The notes under the pieces: generated by a model
Told to the model about the DNA's origin: nothing
Databases searched by the model: none
What the model saw: the letters and a program-made list of their open reading frames with translations, nothing else
Translations under genes and position numbers: made by a program
In this document: piece by piece, positions 22,774 through 35,876 of the stretch
Position numbering within the stretch: position 1 is the stretch's first letter
Layout: each line of letters starts with the position of its first letter
Source: Astragalus membranaceus
Taxonomy: Eukaryota; Streptophyta; Magnoliopsida; Fabales; Fabaceae
Direction: 5' to 3'
Length of the DNA: 64,000 bases
Assembly (NCBI GenBank): GCA_039519185.1
Contig: CM076846.1
Span: 149,620,605 to 149,684,604, forward strand

Positions 22774-23343
22774 TGCGATCTTCTCATTGCTCTTCATTTC
22801 CAGATTCTCGTATTGCTTTCTCAGCGATTGTAACTCCACTTTCTTCATGGTTGCATCACCACCATAGCACCGTACCAGAGTATCCCACGCTGCCTTCGCC
22901 GTAGTTGCCACTGCAATCTTCTCAAACACCTTCGTATCCACACATTGATGAATGTAGAAAAGCGCTTTCTGATCCTTCTTCCTCACGTCGCGTTGTGCAT
23001 TTCTCTGTGCCTCAGTTGCGTTCTCAGCTACAGGGACGTAGCCATCGTTGACGAGCTGAAGCACATCTTGAGCACCGAGCAACACTTTCATCTGGATCGA
23101 CCACCGATTCCAGTTCTTGCTGTAGAACACCGGCAATTTCGTGTTGAAACCTCTGTTTCCACCGTTCATCTTCAATCTCTGTGCTAATCGGTCAAAAACT
23201 CACAATCGCTCGTGTTTACCCAACCCTAGGAATCAGAAATCGTGATTCCTTTCGATTTCGAACTTCAATTCATTGTGAATCGAAGAAACGAAATCACGCA
23301 CACCTTTCAATCACTCCTGTTTCCTAGATCAATTTGAAACAAA

Positions 23344-23356
23344 GCCCTGATCCCAA
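23344..23356 (-). other. Primer-binding site of the copia element
   Basis: Read on the minus strand, TTGGGATCAGGGC follows the 5' LTR after a two-base spacer. It is close to the common copia primer site TTGGTATCAGAGC, complementary to initiator methionine tRNA. Confidence 0.7.
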
Positions 23357-23358
23357 TT

Positions 23359-23668
23359 TGTTGGATCAAATTGAACATCCTCACAAATACTCACACACAG
23401 AGTTCACATACACACACACAGAGTAGAAGAAGAAACAGATTTCAGAGAAAGAATTGAAAAGAAAAGTGTATTATTTCTCACAACTGAATCGTGATTAGTT
23501 CTGTTTCAATCAATAACTAGAGTTAATCCAAAAAGAAATGTAAATGCATTACAAATGAAATTAAAAGCAATGTAAAAGTACTACAATACCCCTATTACAG
23601 TAACAGTAAAGTGTAAGACGGTAAATGGTAAAAATCTTATTATCTCAACATGAGTTACAAAGATCAAC
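23359..23668 (-). repeat. Copia 5' LTR (right in the window)
   Basis: It begins TGTTGGATC on the plus strand and ends GATCAAC, with the final CA damaged. By eye it is roughly 97 percent identical to the left LTR, so the copia insertion is not ancient although its genes are decayed. Confidence 0.9.
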
Positions 23669-23742
23669 GGGCTGCGACTTTTTGTAATAACAAGGAAGCC
23701 CAAAGAAGTTTAAATCAAAGCTTTCAATGCTAATGTTTAGGG

Positions 23743-25003
23743 GGATTTTTTTTGTACCCCCATCATCTCTACATCTACCCCCACATAATATGAAAATCCC
23801 AAAATACCCCCCATAATTTTGACTCAATCGGATTTACCTTATAAATAGGTAAATCCGCTTTGAGAAAAATCAAAAGCGGATTTACCTAAATCCGATTACA
23901 CTTAAAAAATCGCATCGGATTTACCCTGTACCAGGGTAAATCCGCTTTGTTAAATGCAAAGTCAGATTTACGTTCCATTGATAGGTAAATCCGCTTTGCA
24001 ATTAACAAAGCGGATGTACCTATCGATGGGGGTAGATCCGCTTTGTTAAAATGCAAATCGGATTTACCTTCCTGATAGGTAAATCCGTTTTGCAATTAAC
24101 AAAGCCGATATACGTAACTGGGGGTAGATCCGCTTTGCAATTATTTAAATTTTTAAAAAGGTTATAAAAATGCTACTAAAAATCCGTTAAAGAGTCAAAA
24201 CTAATCCAAAGATTATAAAAACACCACTAAAAATCTAATAAAACCAAAATAAGGTTATGCAAATTTTTTTAGATTTTTTTGGAAATAATGAAAAATTAAA
24301 AAATTAATAAAAAATAGTAAACGATGGAATTTGGGATTCTGAGGTCCCCTATCCAAAAATAAGTCTCTTCTTGAGGAGTCTTGATCGTTGATTTTTTTCG
24401 AATTTAATGGCAGTGGTTTCATTACAATTTAAGTAGATTTCCCGAGAACCGATTTTTTAGCCTAAATTATTCGCTCGACGTACAACATCGTCACGTGTTA
24501 ACGAACTACACACTAAACAGAACCAAAAGACGGTCGAAATTCGTATCTAATTTTTTAACTGATTTATTTATTAATTAGGTAAATCCGGATTTATTTATTT
24601 ATAAATTAGGTTAACAAAGCGGATTTACCCCCACATAAGGTAAATCTGCTTTTGTTATTTAAAAGCGGATATACACCCATATAAGGTAAATCCGCTTTTA
24701 AAAATAACAAAATCGGATTTACCCCCACTTAAGGTAAATCCGATTTGTTATTTTTAAAAGCGGATTTACCCAATCTTAAATAAATCTGCTTTTAAATTTT
24801 TAAAATTTTCAGTGGAAATCGGATTTACCTCACAGATACATAAATCCGATTTGGAAATCGAATTTACCTCACAGATACATAAATCCGATTTCCAAAAAAA
24901 TGAAATCACGATACATTCAGGTTTTTTAAATTTTGTGAAGGGCAATTGCATCTTTTCGCAGGGTCGATGGGGTAGATTGTTACGTAATGGGGTAAAAAAA
25001 ACC
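23743..25003. mobile_element. Mutator-type non-autonomous element filled with hairpins
   Basis: Ends are GGATTTTTTTTGTACCCCC and GGGGTAAAAAAAACC, with the 10-base duplication ATGTTTAGGG at 23733-23742 and 25004-25013. Most of the element is made of GCGGATTTACC and GGTAAATCCGC boxes facing each other in clusters (23830-24150 and 24580-24895). The middle (24150-24560) is AT-rich with no gene. The same box type recurs at 48830-49140, next to a Mutator transposase gene, which supports the family. Confidence 0.85.
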
Positions 25004-25013
25004 ATGTTTAGGG

Positions 25014-26764
25014 GAACGTGCTTGTCCTCTAAAGGCCAGCAGGCAAAGGAAGGCAGTGTGGGTTAGAGCAGCACATGGCTTGAGATTCTCTGAATCTCTG
25101 ATGCGTGTGAATTTCATGATGTGGGTCATGAGGTGGTAGACGAACACACACTTTTACACTCATAAAAGCTGAAAGCAACTTGCCTCAGCAATTCCTGCTT
25201 CACGTTATGCAATAATCATACCATTGCATAAAGCATAATCATCGTATAATATATTCTTCGGGTGAGATATTGAACATTCATTGCCAAAACAAGGATATTT
25301 CTTATCTTTTTTAAACATATCAATATCAAAGAGCTTTTCCCAATGAGTTACTATTATATCTAGCTACTACAAATCTATATCTATAAATACATCTCAATGA
25401 TATTACAAGTGTTACCTCATGAGCAGATTGGCAATTAATATCATCTTTCAATGTATATTTTCGAAAGATGATTTTTATTATCAACAAAATAGAACTGAGT
25501 TTCTCTATTTTTTTTGTTAAATAGAGATAATGACAAAGGTTGAAGACTTTCGATGTACTTCATGATGCAAATGAATGGCACTAAAAGGTCCTATGAAATG
25601 TAATTTGAAGCCTGACACTATTTAATTTTATTACTATTTTCTTAACGTGGAAAACTCCAAAATCGAAGAAAAATCACGAATTGTTGTCGACGACAACCAG
25701 AGAATAACATTATGTGAAATTTTTTACAACACATAGACTTCTCTCAAGCACCCCATGGTCCTAGTACCCCCACACTCTCCAAAAAAAATATTTAACTACA
25801 TCTCACAACACTCTAAAACAAGAGTATAAGAGAAAAAACAAGTTAAATACAAACTTAAAGTGTTTATGACTCAAAGTGTTGTGACTAAAAAAAAATTATA
25901 CAACAACTTTTGTACATTTTTTTATATATGCAACAACTTTTGTCATTTCAAAGTTTACTAAAAGATCCTAATCTACTCAGTTTCAACATTTTCTCTTCAC
26001 TCACCGGGTGAACTTCTAGGATCCTAATTCATTAATAAATAGTCTCATATATAGTCACAAGTGTTATTAAATTTTAAAACTTAGTAATAGTATTTGTTTT
26101 ACAATATAGCTTTCTTCTTCTATGTAAAAGTGATTTTAACTTGAACATTTTTGAGGATGAAGTTCTATCAATTGGGACTCTTTCGTTATTCCCTTTTCAT
26201 TTGCTTATATTTTTGTGTGTTTCAAATAATTCAATTGGGATTTTGTTACGATTCAAAGAACATTGGTTGATGATGAAAATTGTTAGTTAAGGAATTACTT
26301 CCAATTTGGTATGGATATTTATTAGGTAATAATTTTGTGCTATGTCGGAGTTCATTTTTTGCAACAAAAACTTGCTATTATGTATGATCTTTCCTATCAG
26401 AATCAAGGATATCCAGCCATTAAAATGCTCTATTACCTAATTCTTTCTTCCGAGTATTAGTTATTTGATTCTTGAAAGATCGATGTCTCGCTTATTCCTG
26501 ACCCCACCTTTTGAAATTAACGATTGCTGCAGGCTATTTCAAATGAGGATTTCAAATGAGGAGGAAGAAACACTAAATTCATAAAATCTTGCGAAAAGCT
26601 TACGGTAAACAAAAGGGAAAACGTGAATAGAGAGAATGACATGTGAAGTTGTGTACATATTACATCGGTTACATTAGCAGTTAGGAATGGTGGCTTTTAT
26701 CTTTACTAAGGAACTTTTTTGTCTACTTCAATTCTCCAATTATGTTTTGTATTTTTATACTTAT
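25014..26764. other. AT-rich intergenic stretch, no feature seen
   Basis: No coding frame, RNA gene or element border is supported. Only simple AT-rich sequence and short homopolymers are visible. The first 130 bases are less AT-rich and may belong to whatever the copia element inserted into. Confidence 0.6.
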
Positions 26765-27036
26765 CACTACAAAAAAACAGCGTATTAGCGACGGATTTTT
26801 CCCTCGCTAATGACTGTTAGCGACGGAATTAGCGACGAACCAATTCCGTCGCTAAAAAGCTGGTCGCTAATGGTTAGCGAGGGAATAAAATCCGTCGCTA
26901 AAATCCATCGCTAAAAACACTATGCCACTGACCGTTGCAGTTGATTTGACACTGACACTGACCAAAGTTAGCGACGGATTTCCGTCGCTAAAATCCGTCG
27001 CTAACCTCATTTTTTTTAAAAAAAAAAAGTTATTCT

Positions 27037-27041
<5 letters not shown>

Positions 27042-27121
<80 letters not shown>
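27042..27121. repeat. (GA)n microsatellite, about 40 units
   Basis: A pure AG/GA run of about 80 bases lies in the core of the non-autonomous CACTA. It opens frames on both strands that are not genes. Confidence 0.95.
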
Positions 27122-27125
<4 letters not shown>

Positions 27126-27779
27126 GGGGTTGGGGAGATAAGGGAAGAAAAAAATGGTGTGGTGGTGGTGTGGTGTTGAAGGGAGAAGATAATGGTGGTG
27201 GTGGTGGTGGTGGTAAGAAAAAATGAAAGAGGAAGAGGAAAATGGAGAAGGAAAAGAAATGAAAGAGGATGGTGTGGTGGTGATGGTGGTGATGTGGTGT
27301 TGAAGGGAGAAGATGATGACGGTGGTGGTAAGAAGAAATGAAAGAGGAAGAGGAAAATGGAGAAGGAAAAGAAATGAAAGAGGAAGAGGAAGAAATGAAA
27401 GAGGATGGTGTGCACTACAAGAAAATCGACGATTTCCGAAGGCAAAATCCGTCGGAAACGCACTGATTTTCGTCGCAAATCAGCGTTTCCGACGGACTTT
27501 CCGACGGACGAATTTTCGTCGCAAAATCGCTCGTCGGAAATAGTTTCCGACGGATAGTTTCGTCGCAAATGTGTCCGTCGCAAAGTCGTCGGAAACCCGT
27601 CGTAAATTTCCGTGGGAAAGTCGTCGCAAATACTTACACCTTTTCGTCGCAAATCCGTCGCAAATCCGTCGCAAATGCTTCGTGTTTTATTAATTAAATA
27701 GTACAATTTCGTCGCAAATGTTTAAAATGTCGTCGCAAATGTCGTCGCAAATGTTTAAAATGTCGTCGCAAATTCCGTC

Positions 27780-29703
27780 GGTACGAAAAAAATTTATGTT
27801 TATAAAAATTAGCCATTTGCCAATTCAATTACAGACTCAAAAATTCCCTGCTAATTCAATTCAGACTCAATTTCAGCTTCAGACAGTATTTGTATATCAA
27901 CCATTCAAGGAGCTATTCCTACTAACATTTCATATAACAAAACATTCAAGCCAGAGTAATGAAAAATAATAAAAACATCATCACTATAGGAAATCATTAA
28001 ACATATTACCAGAAACATGATACAGGCTACACTGAAACATTCAAAAGTATAGCAGACTCAATTACATTCAAAAGTATAGAAGAAACATTCAAAAGTATGC
28101 ACAACATGCTTACAGACAATTCTAACTCCCTGTCTATAGCATAGCAGACATATATTGTGTCAATTATACATAAACAAAATAAGTGCATATATTCTAACTC
28201 CCACCCATGCCATTGCAGCCACAAAATAAGAATCAGTCCCAAGATTCGTCACAGCTTTCAAGATAACACAAGCCTGCATAAGTGCATATACATAAACAAA
28301 CAGAACATAAGTTAGTATAGAACCAGCTATGTGCAGCATCTGTCTGTAAAACAACAACTATTTCAAACCAAAGAAAAGTAAACAAAGCTCCTGAATGCAG
28401 ACTATTAGGCTCAACTCAAAGCTCCTGAACATGCATTTTTGAAGATCAAATACATTCATGAATAACTTGGTCTAAGTTAATTCCTACATGCAGACTATTA
28501 GGCTCAAAGTTCCTGAACAATGAACATGCATTTTGAAGATCAAATTAATTATTTCATAGATACACTTCGTCAGTTAAATTAAGAGTTAAATAACTACTTC
28601 CATTCAAGCATCATTTACACAGTCTATCATATGAAGATTGCAAACACCCACAAAGTAAAGCATCACACGGAAAATATGATTGGACGAATTTGTAAAACAT
28701 GTGCATATAATAAGAATAAGAATTTGTTAACAAGTTTAAAGGGTATGCAGTTTCAGTTGTAAATAAACAAGTTTAAAGAGTTTAAAGGGCATCCAATGGC
28801 AGCTGTAAACAAGTTTTAAACTGGCATCGAATAAGAATTCAGTATTTTGCCAAGTGAGCCACTTTTGTAATCGAATTTTAACAACAACTACTAAAAATAG
28901 TAAGCTATCATTAAATGCAGATGTAAAACCAAGTTACACTAACAGTCAAGTGAATGCACCTATCTGGCTATTTCTCATTGTAAAACTGATTACAGAAACA
29001 GCATTTTATATATGCTGTAAACGTGTGCACTGCACAGCTTAAAGTGCACACCCTACTAACTAACTTCTAACAGATCAGAACAACAAATTTAACTAACTGA
29101 ATAACAATCTAACTGATCAAACAGAAAATACTAAGACTACAAAACAAGCTAACTGAAGTAGCAGGAAAAGAAAATACACTTAGGCTACTAATACACACTT
29201 ACAATAAAGAAAGGACTGATAATGCACCATTTCAGTTACAGTTAGTGCTAAACAGAATTCTGGTTCTAAAATATTTCAGTTCCTCTAACTCACTGAAAGA
29301 TGCAATTAGTCCAACCAGAATATCTACAAATGCCACTTCTCGACTCTCCATTGAAACTAACTACTTCAATTATAAGACTTTGCTCCTAAAATGTGGTTAT
29401 TTATGCATATTTTTTATACATCTACTCAAGCTCTAGTTTATGTCAAGACACCCTTTTCATCTCTTTGCTAAAGACAGACTCAACAGAAACAGAACCAAAA
29501 CTCATACAACATAACATAATAAAGAGTAAAACTAAAATATCAGTTGTGTTCAATATAGACACACCAGGAACCAACAGTTAAGGCTGCAGAAAGAAAAGGA
29601 GAACACCACCACAACTAAAATAAGATAATCATTACTATAGTGTATAATTCATAAAACTAAGATATTTTACACATTAATTAAAACATAAATTACCTATGTG
29701 CCG
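27780..29703. other. 3' flank of the CACTA genes, no gene seen
   Basis: AT-rich sequence with short local duplications. Examples are ACATTCAAAAGTATAG, repeated at 28035-28100, and a block with GCAGACTATTAGGCTC at 28397 and 28490. No frame with gene-like composition is present. Confidence 0.6.
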
Positions 29704-32025
29704 TCAATAACCCTTCTCATAAGTGTAGTCTATGTGATCTCCACCGTCTCCATCATCTTCAGCATCGTCCTGGTCATGCTGGGCAGGCTGGTCCTGCTCG
29801 GGCGGCTGCCAATCAGGTGGAGGTACTGGAATCCCAGAATGGCTAAATACATAGTCAAGAAGTTGTTGTTGTCGTGCAACCTTCTCCTCCTGCCGTGCTA
29901 TCGCATCCTGCTGTTGTGCAAATTGGTCTGTCAATGACTGGATGATCCTAAGGGCCTCAGGGGACAGGCTCTCACTCGTCGAAGCTCCAGAGTCTAACAT
30001 ATTGCCATATATGCCCCCTGTCCCATACAAACGGCTCTTATTGCGCCCTCCAACAGCTTCCTCCCACAACATCCGCTTCAACTTCTCCAACTCAGTGGGA
30101 TCTAGTGGTAGATTAGTCTGAGACAACCGCCGGTGAAACTCCTCCTATTAAATGCACACAAAAAATACCAAAAGAATCTAAATTAAATACAACACCAGTG
30201 AAATCAAATGTAAACATGTGAGTGAAGCCCTATTAAATAGTATATGTTAGTATAGTATATTAGTTAGTGTTATTGATGCTGTGCCATCCATTCTAGAATG
30301 ATCTAAATAGAGTTATATTTCAGTTACAGCAGTTTCAGTTTCAGTTACAGATATATAAATGCATTAGAAAAAGGAAAATTAGTTTCAGTTTCAGATATAT
30401 ATTTCAGTTTCAGTTTCAGATATATATTCAGATTCAGATATATATTTCAGTTTTAGTTACAGATATATATTTCAGTTTCAGTTTCAGTTACAGATTTAAC
30501 ATATATAAGTATCAATTTATATAAGAAAAAAAGGAAAATTAGTTATAATGCATTAGAAAGTTGATATATGTTTCTTATAATAAGTACAGTTTTTTTGTTC
30601 CTTATCAAAAATATACCTGAGTAACACGAGCACGCTCCTCTACATAGTCGTCTGTGCCCCTCCTAATGTGGGTGCGGCGATGGAGCTCATCTATATGTGG
30701 CTTCCGCCCTAACTCCTTGGACTATAATTAAAAATATAAGTTAGAAAATGGTGAATTATAATGGCATAAGGAAAAGATAAGTTTAAGTATATACCATTAT
30801 CTCTGCATGCTGCAACATGGAGATACAACCTCCAGTGTGCAAGTTTCCTCCTTTTTCTGATGCCCTATTCTTCTTATTCCGCTCACACCTAGCCAAGAAT
30901 TTTGGATCATTATTCCAATGGTGAAGTAGACGATCATAGACTAGTTCTCCTATCCAATCTGGTCGACGCCCCAGCACACGGACACCTCTGAGCATATCAG
31001 CGAGTCGAAGGGCTGCTTTCTTATGAAAAAGATCCCAAACGGCGGCCTCCTGCGACTTACGCCATGCAACTTTCTTCTGCATTGTGAAAACATTTACAAG
31101 ACAATGTGGTTATCCAATAACTTAACAAGTTTTAAAAAATACGACAAACATTGTGATGAATTAAAATGTACACTTACTCTAAAAGCGTTAAAAAAATGAT
31201 GTTGCTCAACCTCATTAAGCTCCTTCCAAGTAGTCCACGGATAGTGGTATAACTCGCGAATAGTCTTCCTGATAGCCTCTGCGGCTGGCTTACAAGGAAG
31301 AAACCTGCAAAGTTAGAACAATCGAAACGATTAAAACACATTATATATATATATATATATATATGACAACAATAATCAAAAAAAGTTATAAATTTTTTTA
31401 CATACCCTCCACTCTCAACACGGATGACACATCGCCCGTTGCGTAACCGAATCTCAACCTCCTCAACATCATCAACCTGATCATCATCAGGTATCGCATC
31501 ATCTCCAGGTGATAGTGAAGGGGTAGGAGTAGGCACTGGCGAAGGGGTAGGAGTAGGAGTAGACATCGGACGAAGGCCATGTACCGGAATCATTCGATAT
31601 GGAGGAGTCTGTGACGGTGGAGGAGTCACCCGTGTAGATGAAGTATGACCATGTAAATCTCGGGGAGATGGGGTAGGTGACGGTGAAGGAGTCACTCGTG
31701 CAGATGAACTAGAGCCAATATGCAAGGACCTAACCCCAGAGGTCTGCCCCCGCGTCTCCAAGGACATCACTCCAGAGGTCTGCCCTGGCGTCTGCAAGGA
31801 CCTAAGTCCAGAGGTCTACTGCTGCGTCTGTGTCTGAGGAGTCGGCAATGATCCCACTCTACCTGCTGGTGCTGGGCGTGTCTGTGTCTGTGTCGTAGGC
31901 ATCTCAGAATAGTCATATGGGTCCTCGACACATATCACCTTCTTACGCCGAGGGACAACTTTAGACTTCCCCTTACTATCATGCGGGGGTCTAGGTGGCG
32001 ACCAATCACCTCCACCTGATGCCAT
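29704..32025 (-). pseudogene. TnpA-type DNA-binding protein of the CACTA, one nonsense codon
   Basis: Five exons on the minus strand (32025-31406, 31304-31178, 31076-30795, 30721-30617, 30144-29704) have GT-AG introns and add to 525 codons with frame kept throughout. Exon 1 is proline/threonine rich. Exon 2 gives FLPCKPAAEAIRKTIREL and YHYPWTTWKELNEVE. Exon 3 holds the Transposase_24 hallmark CERNKKNRASEKGGNLHTGG. The last exon has a glutamine-rich coil (RQEEKVARQQQLLDYVF) and an acidic end. The family binds subterminal repeats and brings element ends together. A single TAG at 31816-31818 (probably from CAG) interrupts exon 1. Its start ATG is the first in frame, 212 bases after the TnpD stop. 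Confidence 0.85.
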
Positions 32026-32236
32026 GCTATAGAGGAAACTAACATAAACATAAATATAAACATAAACATAAACACAAACAATTCAAAAACATAAATATAA
32101 ACATAACCATAAACAGAGACAACTTCAAAATTCATGAAACAATTCAAACACAAACATAAATTACAAGACATCAAACAATTCAAACACAAACATAAATTAC
32201 AAAACATTAGAAAACACAAGGATTAATTATATATAT

Positions 32237-35200
32237 CTAATCTTCCGTCCATTCATCATCTTCATCTTCTTCATCATCTTCATCAACTTCATCAACTGGA
32301 ACCTCATGTGAGTCTTCTCCTTCCAAGTTGTTTAGATCCACTTCTTGACCATAGCTTTCCAAATCACGTAAGTTATAAATTGGTTCAACTTCATTAACTT
32401 CATTTACAGGTGACATATCAATCGTCTGATAGGGAACTTCTTCCACCGACTCATCTGCTTCAATGCGAGACCTTGGCTTTGTCTTTATTGCAACACACCA
32501 ACCTCGCTTGTCTCTTTGAGTTGATGGATAAGGAACATAGTACACTTGTCTCACATTCTGTGCCATTATAAACGGATCATACGTTGGATATCTTTTGTCC
32601 ATCCGTATGTCCACTCTGTTATACTTCTTATCTATTTTGGTGCCTCTAGCTGACGGATCAAACCAGTCACAATAAAACAACACTATAGTTTTAGGATAGT
32701 CTAACACATTGTACTCTAGCTCATAAATGTGATGGATTACACCATAATAATCATCTTCACCTCCTTCATTGACCCCTTTTACATAAACTCCGCTGTTAAT
32801 TGTTGCTTTGTCTTTCGTCCATGAGTGGGTATGAAACTTGTAGCCATTCACGAAAAATGTGTGATACTCTTTCACATTTGAATGAGGACCATCAGCTAAG
32901 TTTCTCAAGTGTTGATTGAATGGAGTTGGTTCTTCGCAGTAAACCTACGTATGTGACATACAAATAAGTTATTTCATAAGGAACACATGATTAAGGTTGA
33001 GGAACAAGTAACTCAACACTTACTTGTTGTTTAAACCATGCTGGAAAATTTTCATATATATGAGCAGACGCTTGATCATCTCTTACGTCTTCAGACAACA
33101 AGAATGATCTGATCAAATTAGATAATACGTGTTAAATGAGCTGGCAGATATGGACAATTAATTGAATTGATATACATACTCAATGTATGGTTTAACTTTA
33201 GTGCAATTGTTCAACACATGAACATGAGCTGACTTATACTCCGCATCCGTTAACCAATGAGTTGACTCCTTCCCAGAATGGCGACCAGATTGGCCGAAGA
33301 CCGACAACATTAATGGGTGTCTAACACAATCATTTTGCATTTCATTCCTTTTAGTTCTCAACGTGAAATCCGTGAAATAATGTGAGCAAAAGTGGGTTGT
33401 TTCGCGGTGTAGGTATGACGCACAAATCGATCCTTCAACCCTCGCCTTGTTTTTCACCGATCGTTTAGAATCACCCATGAATCTATAAAACAACTTGATT
33501 AGATGAAAAATTATATTTACCTCAAATGGAAAAAATGAATTAGTTCTCAAAATGATACCTTTCAAATGGATACATCCACCTGTACTGAACCGGTCCACCA
33601 AGTCTTGCTTCATATGCTAGATGAATAGGGAGATGCTCCATAGAATCAAAGAAACCAGGTGGTAATATTCTCTCCAACTTACATAGAATGAATGAAATGT
33701 TCTCTTCCATCCTAACAAGGTCGGCATCTCTTAAAGATGCAGAACACAAATCCTTAAAAAATTGACTCACTTCAGTTAGCGGATTAAGAACATGCCCAGG
33801 TAAAGAACTAAATGCAATAGGGAGTAAACATTCCATAAATACATGACAATCATGACTTTTCATCCCAATCATTCTTCTCTTGTTCACATCAACACATCTC
33901 GCCAAATTAGAAGAATATCCATCCGGCATTTTGAGTTCTTTTATCCACTGATAAACTGAATTTGTTTGTTCGAGAGTTAATGAGTAACATGCTTTGGGTT
34001 TGAGCATCTTTCCATTAGTTTGTGGCTTCAAATTTAAGTCCTTTCGATTGCACTAAAGAGCAATGTCCAATCTCGCCTTATCATTGTCCTTGGTTTTGCC
34101 CATTATGTTCATCACTGTGTTAAATATATTGTCAAAAAAATTCTTCTCTATATGCATAACATTGAGATTGTGTCTTAATAAATTATCTTTCCAATATGGG
34201 AGATCCCAAAAGATACTCCTCTTTGTCCAATTATGCGCCTGTCCATATCCATCAAATCGAGAAACAAGAGGATCATCTGTGATTTTTGGAAAATCTCTAA
34301 CTCTATCCCAAACCTGATCTGGAGTAAACCGAGGAGGCGGCCCATCCTTTTCAACTACATTCTTCTTAAATGCATTCTTGTTCCTTCTAAATGCATTATC
34401 ATGTGGTAAAAACCTACGGTGCGAGTCAAACCAAGAACTCTTACCCCCGTGTTTCAAGGTAAATGCCTTTGTATGCTCCATACAATGTGGACATGCTAAT
34501 TTACCATGGGTTTGCCAACCAGACAACATGCCATAAGCAGGGAAGTCATTAATGGTCCACATCAAAGCAGCTCTCATCATGAAATTCTCTTTCCGTGCGT
34601 AATCGTAAGTCAAGACACCATTCCACAACCTCTTTAAATCATCAATTAGTGGTTCTAAATAGATGTCAATGCCTGCTTTTGGATTTTCTGGGCCAGGAAT
34701 CAAACAAGTCAAAAACATGTAAGGTTTAGTCATACACATCTCAGGGGGAAGGTTGTATGGGGTAACAATAACGGGCCAGCAAGAATATGGCGAAGTCGAT
34801 GCTTGGGTATATGGCGTAAAACCATCAGAGCATAACCCAAGCCGTATGTTGCGTGGATCCGCGGCAAAATCAGGTTGTACCCGATCAAAGTGTTTCCATG
34901 CTTCCCCATCAGACGGATGGCGCAACACGCCGGGACATCTATTATCAAAATGCCACGTCATTTCCCCTGCAGTGTGCTCGGATGCAAACATTCTCTGCAA
35001 CCTTGGAATTATTGGCAAGTAGAACATTGACTTCACCGGAACTGGTTTATTCTTGCTACTATTCCCCCTTTTGCGATACCTCGGCGCATTACAAAATTTG
35101 CATTCAAGTAGCGCAGCATCATTTTTCCCAAACTCATTATCATAATACAACATGTGACCTTTCGGACAGCAATCAATCCTTCTAGCTTCCAATCCCAACT

Positions 35201-35876
35201 TAGAAACTAACCTCTTAGCCTCATAAAAAGTCTTTGGCAAATTTTCATTCATAGGCGTCACAGCTGACATCATATCACATATCAAGTCCATTCCCACCTC
35301 AGAAGTATTACTCAATGATTTGAGAGCTAAAAGCTTTGCACAAATCGATAACTTTGAGCTTGATGACCCTTCAAACAATGGCTTGTTTGCATCTAACAAC
35401 AGATTATAAAATGTTTGTGCTTGCTCATTCGGAAGCTCATCCATGTTATCGTACTGTTGCTCCTCAAATGACACATTCACCCCAAGACCGTCACAAACCA
35501 TATTCTGCATCAAGTCGATTTGTTCACCACGTCCTATATCCGCGGAATTACTTGAAGAACTCCTGCAATTTTCGCCAATCAATGGGACGACATCAAACCC
35601 TTCTTCACCATTACTAGTCCAAATCCAATAATTGGGCCTAAACCCAATTCTCTTCAAGTGTTTAATGACCTCCGTTGGACTCTTAATCTTTCCACATTCA
35701 CATTTGACGCACGGACATCGAATCCCACCTTCAACTCTAAATTGTTCTTGACTAATTGCAAAAAGAACAAACTCCCACACGCCATCTACAAAAGATTGTT
35801 TCAAACGCGCTCTTTTTGGAAACAACCTATCATACATCCAAAGGCGGTGCGGAGGAGGAAATTCCATTCTGCACAT
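32237..35876 (-). pseudogene. TnpD-type transposase of the CACTA, one nonsense codon
   Basis: Four exons (35876-33559, 33482-33180, 33108-33024, 32944-32237) with GT-AG introns add to 1138 codons in one frame. Domains in order: transposase-associated zinc-type domain (WEFVLFAISQ, IRCPCVKCECG, about residues 25-95); the Transposase_21 core (about 280-600: SWFDSHRRFLP, HNLNVMHIEKNFFDNI); a DUF4218-like part (LPPGFFDSMEHLPIHLAYE, WMYPFERFMGDSK across the first intron); and a DUF4216-like C-terminal part (YYGVIHHIYELEY, VLFYCDWFD) ending in an acidic tail. It cuts the element ends. TAG at 34053-34055, between IAL and CNRKDL, is the only lesion seen. Confidence 0.9.

Larger units (their letters stand above)
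20697..23169 (-). pseudogene. Copia gag, interrupted by a solo LTR
   Basis: The first part begins at ATG 23169 (MNGGNRGF...) and has the copia gag pattern of a tryptophan-rich start (NWNRWSIQMK) and KAAWDTLVRCYGG. It breaks after NEKIA at the solo LTR. The frame resumes at DYIAHVVTVTNEM near 21208, so the pre-insertion protein was continuous. A TGA at 21000-21002 stops it before VTGRCSEKE, and the zinc knuckle CFNCDKFGHFADEC follows near 20720. Gag packages element RNA into particles. Damage: one insertion, one nonsense codon, and a stop with frameshift at its 3' end. Confidence 0.85.
8129..23668 (-). mobile_element. Ty1/copia retrotransposon, opened by later insertions
   Basis: Two near-identical LTRs (8129-8447, 23359-23668) bracket, on the minus strand, a tRNA-iMet-type primer site, gag, protease, integrase, reverse transcriptase and RNase H, in copia order. 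Removing the CACTA at 10349-19375 and the solo LTR at 21209-22773 with their target duplications leaves about 4940 bases, the usual size of a copia element. Several stops and frameshifts make it non-autonomous. No clean 5-base target duplication is visible at its outer borders. Confidence 0.93.

Noticed and set aside
26867..27706. A 279-residue minus-strand frame
   Set aside because: It crosses a CACTA border, a (GA)n tract and subterminal repeats; composition is low complexity (serine/leucine run).
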